A model generated the notes under the pieces. The model saw nothing but the letters and a program-made list of their open reading frames with translations, was not told the origin of the DNA and searched no databases. The position numbers and the translations under genes were made by a program. From NCBI GenBank assembly GCA_907163345.1, contig CAJQUN010000013.1, forward strand, positions 10,896,307 to 10,960,306: a DNA stretch of 64,000 nt, given 5' to 3'. Positions 59,289-64,000 of the stretch are shown piece by piece. This DNA is from Haberlea rhodopensis. Its lineage: Eukaryota > Streptophyta > Magnoliopsida > Lamiales > Gesneriaceae. Numbering within the stretch: the stretch's first letter is position 1; the number at the start of each line of letters is the position of its first letter.

Positions 59289-62200
59289 ATGGCATCCACA
59301 TCAACCAATATTCTTGCGACGCAAGGAGAAAGGCCACAAAAGTTCACCGGCGTAGATTGCAAGAGATGGCAGTAGAAAATGCTTTTCTATCTCACTACTT
59401 TGCACTTGGAAAGGTTTTTGCAAGATGATCCGCTTAGCGTGGGCAATGATGAGACATATACTAGCAAGAGGGCCGCTGCAGATGCATAAAAGCAAAGCGA
59501 TTTCCTATGCAAGAACTACATATTGGATGGCCTTGATGATTCACTATACAATGTGTATTGTCAAGTCCGAACCGCAAAAGAATTGTGGAATATGCTTGAA
59601 ACAAAATACAAGGCGGAAGATGTCGGCCTTAAAAAGTTTATTGTTGGACGTTTCTTGGATTTCAAAATGTTAGATTCAAAATCCGTAGTGAGTCAAGTGT
59701 AAGAGATACAAGTACTCTTACATGAGATTCATGTGGAAGAGATGAGTCTAGTGAGTCCTTCTAAGTTGCGGTTATGATTGAGAAACTTCCTCCACTGTGG
59801 AAAGATTTCAAAAACTATCTAAAACACAAGAGGAAGGAAATGAGACTCGAGGATTTGATTGTTCGACTAAGGATTGAAGAGGATAATCGCAAGTCGGAAA
59901 TCAACATAAACAAAATAGTGCAAGAGTTAATGTTGTGGAATCGAGCAATTATGGAAATAAGAGAAGGAACCATGATGGCCAACAAAGGAACCTTAAAAAG
60001 GTTCAAGGGAAATTGCTTCATATGTGGGAAATCGAACCACAAAGCAAAGGATTGTCGAGACAAGATAGATAATAAGAAGAAAGCTAAGGATCAAATCAAT
60101 GTAACTGAATATGACAAGATGCCATATGATTTCTCTGATCTAATACTTACCGCTTGAAATCTTGTGTTCGACATAGCAGCACTTTCCATAAAGGGAGTTA
60201 ATCTAAATAAATGTAATGATGGTTACTCGTCGATTGAAAGCAATAAAGTTTATCATTATACTTATTTGATTGAGTCTTATGATAATGATATGAGTATTTG
60301 AGTCATGTAATTATAACTCGCAACGCAAATATGTAATGTTAAACTTATTATTTCGTGAATGCTAACTTAAAAACATAAGTTGAGACTTATGTGTAGACTA
60401 AGTTAACTAAACCGTCATTCATTTGTTGGAAAACACACATCTAGAATTAATTTCACATTCATGTTTGTGATCAAAGTTTGTGCAAACTAGAGGTGAGGAA
60501 AAGTAATTCGTTACTTCATCGATGAGCGCACAATATATTGTTATGACTATTTGCTACGAAGCAAAGACAAGATCAAAGAAGTGTTTAAACACTAGAAGAA
60601 TGATGTTGAAGACCAATTATGCAACTGAATTTGCAATGGAAAAATTGTGAATTTATTCTTTTTGAATTTCTAAGCATTTTACGCTTAATGTTTGAATTTG
60701 CAAGAGAATTAAATCTTGAATTCAAGTCTTCTAAGTTTGTACGCTTAAAATGCAAATTGTGAATCAAATACGAGAATTTAATTCAAGTTTCAAATTTTGT
60801 AAGCAAGTGCGCTTCAAAATTTCCAAGACATAAACTCTTGAATTTTGATTTCTAAGTTAATAACGCTTAAAATTTGAATCATGAAAGTTTGAACACCACT
60901 ATAATCTTGAAAAGTTCGAGATTGCCCTATAATTTGTGGGGGAAAGCAATCTTACTGGTCAACAACATTCTAAGTGTCACACTTAGGCAATGAAGAAAAT
61001 CCTTGTGAATTATGGACATGACGAAAGTCTTCCTACAAATACATATAAGTGTGGGGGTGCCTGACTAAAGTAAGTCATCACAAGTGACTAAGTAATGTCA
61101 TGAAAAACTTGACAAAATTATGTTGTCAAATGGTTTTAGAATTAACGAGTGTGACAAATGCGTGTACATTAAAGGCACACAAGAATCGTTTGTCATAGTA
61201 TGTCTATATGTTGATGACATGCTAATAACAAGAAGTAGTCATGAAGTGATTATTGAAACAAATAAAATGTTGATAAGACATTTTGATATGAAAGATATGG
61301 GCGTTGCTAATGTTATATTAGGGACTAAAATCTCTAGGACACAAGATACAATCGTCCTATATCAATCACATTACATTGAGACTGTATTGAGGAAATTCAA
61401 TGCATATGACACTTCTTCTGTAAAGACACCGATGGACTTAAGCGTGAAGTAAAAATCATGGTGAACCGGTGTTTCATTGGAATATTCAGAGAATTATTGG
61501 AAGCCTCGTGTATATTATGAACTGTACTCGTCCGGATATCACCTATGCTGTGAATAAGCTAAGTCGATTTACGAGTAATCCAAGTAATGTCCATTTAACG
61601 ACATTAATAAGGGTACTTAAATACTTAAGATACACCTTAGAATATGTGTTACATTTTACGAAATATCCAAGGGATATAGTGATGCAAACCGGATATCCGA
61701 CACTAATGACTCCAAATCCACGAGTGGCTAATGACTCCAAATCCACGAGTAGATATGTATTTAGCATTGGTGGTGGGGCAGTGTCGTGGAAATCCACTAA
61801 ACAAACTTGCATTGCAAGATCCACGATGGATTCAGAGTTCACAGCTCTAGACAAAGCCGCGGAAGAGGCGGAAAGGCTTCGTAATCTCTTGGAAGATATT
61901 CCATGTTGGTCAAAACCAGTGCTAACAATAATGATTCATTGTGATAGTTAATCGGCAATTGCTAGGGCACAAAACATTATGTATAATGGGAACTCTTGAC
62001 ATATTCATCGTAGACATAATACTGTACGACAGCTGATCTCTAATGGGGTTATCGCAAATTGACTATGTGAAATCAAAGGATAACTTGGCGGATCCGCTTA
62101 CAAAAGCAAAGGACAACTTGGCGGACCCACTTACAAAAGCATTAAATAGAGATCAAATGTTTGAATCATGAAGAGGAATGTGGTTGAAATCTACAAAATA
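59289..62200 (+). pseudogene. Copia gag-pol pseudogene
   Basis: Gag starts MASTSTNILATQGERPQKF at 59289. A stop codon (TAG) lies at about 59372, and further shifts break the UBN2-type capsid. The zinc knuckle CFICGKSNHKAKDC (60019-60060) is intact. Protease, integrase and the first part of RT are missing between about 60160 and 61110. From 61120 RT resumes with CLYVDDMLITRS and LRHFDMKDMG-like sequence, then RNase H (RPDITYAVNKLSRF, GGGAVSWKSTKQTCIARST, DSEFTALDKAAEEA), with stops after 61950. Two short in-place tandem duplications occur (about 61703-61752 and 62075-62145). Confidence 0.88.
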
Positions 62201-62733
62201 AATTTTCATAGTGGTAACCCCTTGTTGACTGGAGATCCCAAGATCTTGGTTCAATGGGACAACTAATTATGAAAATTTGATTTAGCACTCGGGAAATTTC
62301 CAACCCATTCCTGGGATGAAGAGTGCTTATGATCTACCAAAATAGTGAGGTTAAGTTTGATATTTTTAATAATTCATATACTTGAAAAAGTAGAGTATGA
62401 TAGGATACTAATAGGAGATCACCTATGTAAGTGTGAGGACGAGCCTCCTCAATGAAATACTTATCAACCCAAGAGGTGTTCCATGGCCAAACGGACACAA
62501 CCGAGAAAACCAAAGCAAAGGTTGAGAAGTTATTGTGTAGTTGCTATTGTCTGGGTTTACAGAACCGCCAAGAAGTTCAAGACTTCATGTTCACTTCGCG
62601 GCCTAGTAAATCCGATAGTATACTAAGGAAGGTTCAAAGCCACAAGCTACCTCTCCCAATGCAATAATTTTTCGTGCGAACTCTCTTTTGACATCACATG
62701 CATTCATGCATTAATTTGATTCATGTGAGGGAT

Positions 62734-63452
62734 TGTTGGATTTTTAGGCTTAATGAATTAATATTAAGCAAGATGAAAATAGACTTAATGAATTGAAATT
62801 AAGCAAGGAAAATTGAACGAAGGAAACGAAGGCGAAAATGGAGTTTTTCGGGCACAAAAAGACTAACTGAAGCTGCCCGGGAAAAACCCCAAGCAGTAGG
62901 GGAGTCGCATAGGCGCATAAAATGATGTGCCTAGGCGCCCACTGCCTGGAAAAATATTTTCAGGCAGTATGTGCTGCGCCTAGGCACCTGCCCGATGATT
63001 TTCTGAAGCATTGTAACACTTGGCGTGCATATGTGATTTTTCATTATTGGTTGCCTCCAAATGGAGTCTTTTGACGGTAATCTACGGCCTAATATACATA
63101 CAACATCCCATTATTGAATTTAAAAACTAGATTTCGAATTTTACACCAAAAAATTCTGATAGAAAAGCATGATAAAAGTCATTTCATCGTCATATTTATT
63201 TTGTTCTTGAAGGAGAGAATTTGTAACCTTTTGTGGTTGATGTTCTTGTGATTTGGTGTGCTACAATCACAAGAGAAATCGTTGTATCTTGGGAGAGAAT
63301 TGCCACAAACAGAAAGCACTTTGTCCGGGGTAAATTTCTCTTAATGACAAAGCGCTCTTAATGACAAAGCGTTACATACTTGCCTCGACTTAAGATATTC
63401 ATCATTTCTTTTCCAGAAACCGCAGACGGAATCCCATACAACGCAAACAACA
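62734..63452 (+). mobile_element. 3' LTR of copia element
   Basis: Collinear with the 5' LTR, including the CTGCCTGG hairpin (about 62940-62970) and GCGCCTAGG motifs. A 17-bp tandem duplication CTCTTAATGACAAAGCG occurs at 63336-63372. Confidence 0.88.
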
Positions 63453-63970
63453 TGAATTAGAAAAGAACAACTCGATGTAGTTTTGGATTTTGGTTCCTGA
63501 CTAGTTTGATTGTGATTTGAATTAATTTGAGCTAAAATTTATTATTCTTATTTTGAATGGTGAGAAAAAAAAAATATGTAATTTGCGAGATAATCAAATT
63601 AGTTAAAGTTAATTTTATATATAAAATTGGCAATATATAAATTTAAATAATTAAAGATCTAAAAATTTATAATTAATTTACGGTTATGGTTTCAGCTTCA
63701 TAAGGTTTCAAATCCACTACTTATTTTCAAGAACTAGAACCGTACCCTAAATCTTTGGTTTTCGATTCCGGTTTTACGTCTGAAGTTAAAAATATTTTAA
63801 TTTGGGTTTAAGAGACGATTTCAGTTTCGGCTCATGATTTCTTGAAATCGTGGTCGTATCTAGGACAATAAGGAATTGATTGAATTGCAAAAATGTGTAT
63901 ATATATGTGTATATATCCTAGGGTAGCATCAAACCAAGTCTCTTTTATGAATGTGATCAACTACGACAAT
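63453..63970. other. Intergenic, repeat-like
   Basis: AT-rich. 63675-63850 has GGTTTCAGCTTC / TTTCAGTTTCGG and AACCGTACC words like a decayed MITE. No gene. Confidence 0.5.
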
Positions 63971-64000
63971 TAGGGGTGTACATTTTAATTTCTAAGTACC
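63971..64000. mobile_element. Possible hAT MITE terminus cut by the window end
   Basis: TAGGGGTGTACA resembles the terminus of the hAT MITEs at 19352 and 24545. Only 30 bases are visible. Confidence 0.3.

Larger units (their letters stand above)
58551..63452 (+). mobile_element. Decayed Ty1/copia element with two LTRs
   Basis: LTRs 58551-59248 and 62734-63452 both end CGCAAACAACA. The right one starts TGTTGGATTTTTAGG; the left has lost its first bases (TGGATTTTGAGG). Internal gag then partial pol. A purine stretch GTGAGGGAT precedes the right LTR. No clean target duplication is found, perhaps because the left end is eroded. Confidence 0.88.

Overview
The window is nuclear DNA of a flowering plant, most likely a dicot. 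The genes are eukaryotic with short AT-rich GT-AG introns, and the gene set is plant-type: a DDT/WHIM zinc-finger protein, RAD23, ribosomal protein eS7 and a type I phosphomannose isomerase. More than half of the window is nested plant LTR retrotransposons and MITEs. I cannot name the species from the sequence.

Layout. 1-2250: old LTR-like repeat DNA with a 32-bp minisatellite, split by a non-autonomous Mutator element (743-1783) with a perfect 9-bp target duplication. 3818-9152 (-): a 12-exon gene for an 838-aa zf-4CXXC_R1/DDT/WHIM nuclear protein, with a 90-bp coding minisatellite, a GC-AG intron and two E2F-type sites upstream. 10366-18682: transposon block with a solo LTR (10366-11383), a hairpin, a broken coiled-coil ORF split by another solo LTR (13025-14514), four successive tandem arrays and one LTR with a TGGCGCC-type primer site. 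19125-20449: a poly(A)-ended insertion with 17-bp target duplications, carrying a hAT MITE.

22016-41812: one dead, apparently non-coding Ty3/gypsy derivative of about 20 kb on the minus strand. Nested in it are a hAT MITE, a 5'-truncated Ty1/copia copy, and a gag-only LTR element (32004-39925) with perfect 5-bp target duplications, itself hit by a solo LTR of the same family as the one at 10366. Target-site duplications give the order of insertion.

42565-57369: gene-rich island with an IST1-like pseudogene fragment (-), RAD23 (44068-48869, -), eS7 (51378-52551, +) and phosphomannose isomerase (53473-55914, -). RAD23 and eS7 are divergent; eS7 and the isomerase are convergent. All three coding models close in frame from start to stop. 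MITEs lie in or between them. 58551-63452: a decayed two-LTR Ty1/copia element.

The four genes have unrelated housekeeping jobs (chromatin, proteasome shuttling, translation, mannose metabolism) and show no operon-like logic. The unusual content is in the repeats: hypervariable tandem arrays inside a retroelement, a gag-only element, short tandem duplications in decaying elements, and clusters of GC-rich self-complementary motifs in several unrelated LTR families.
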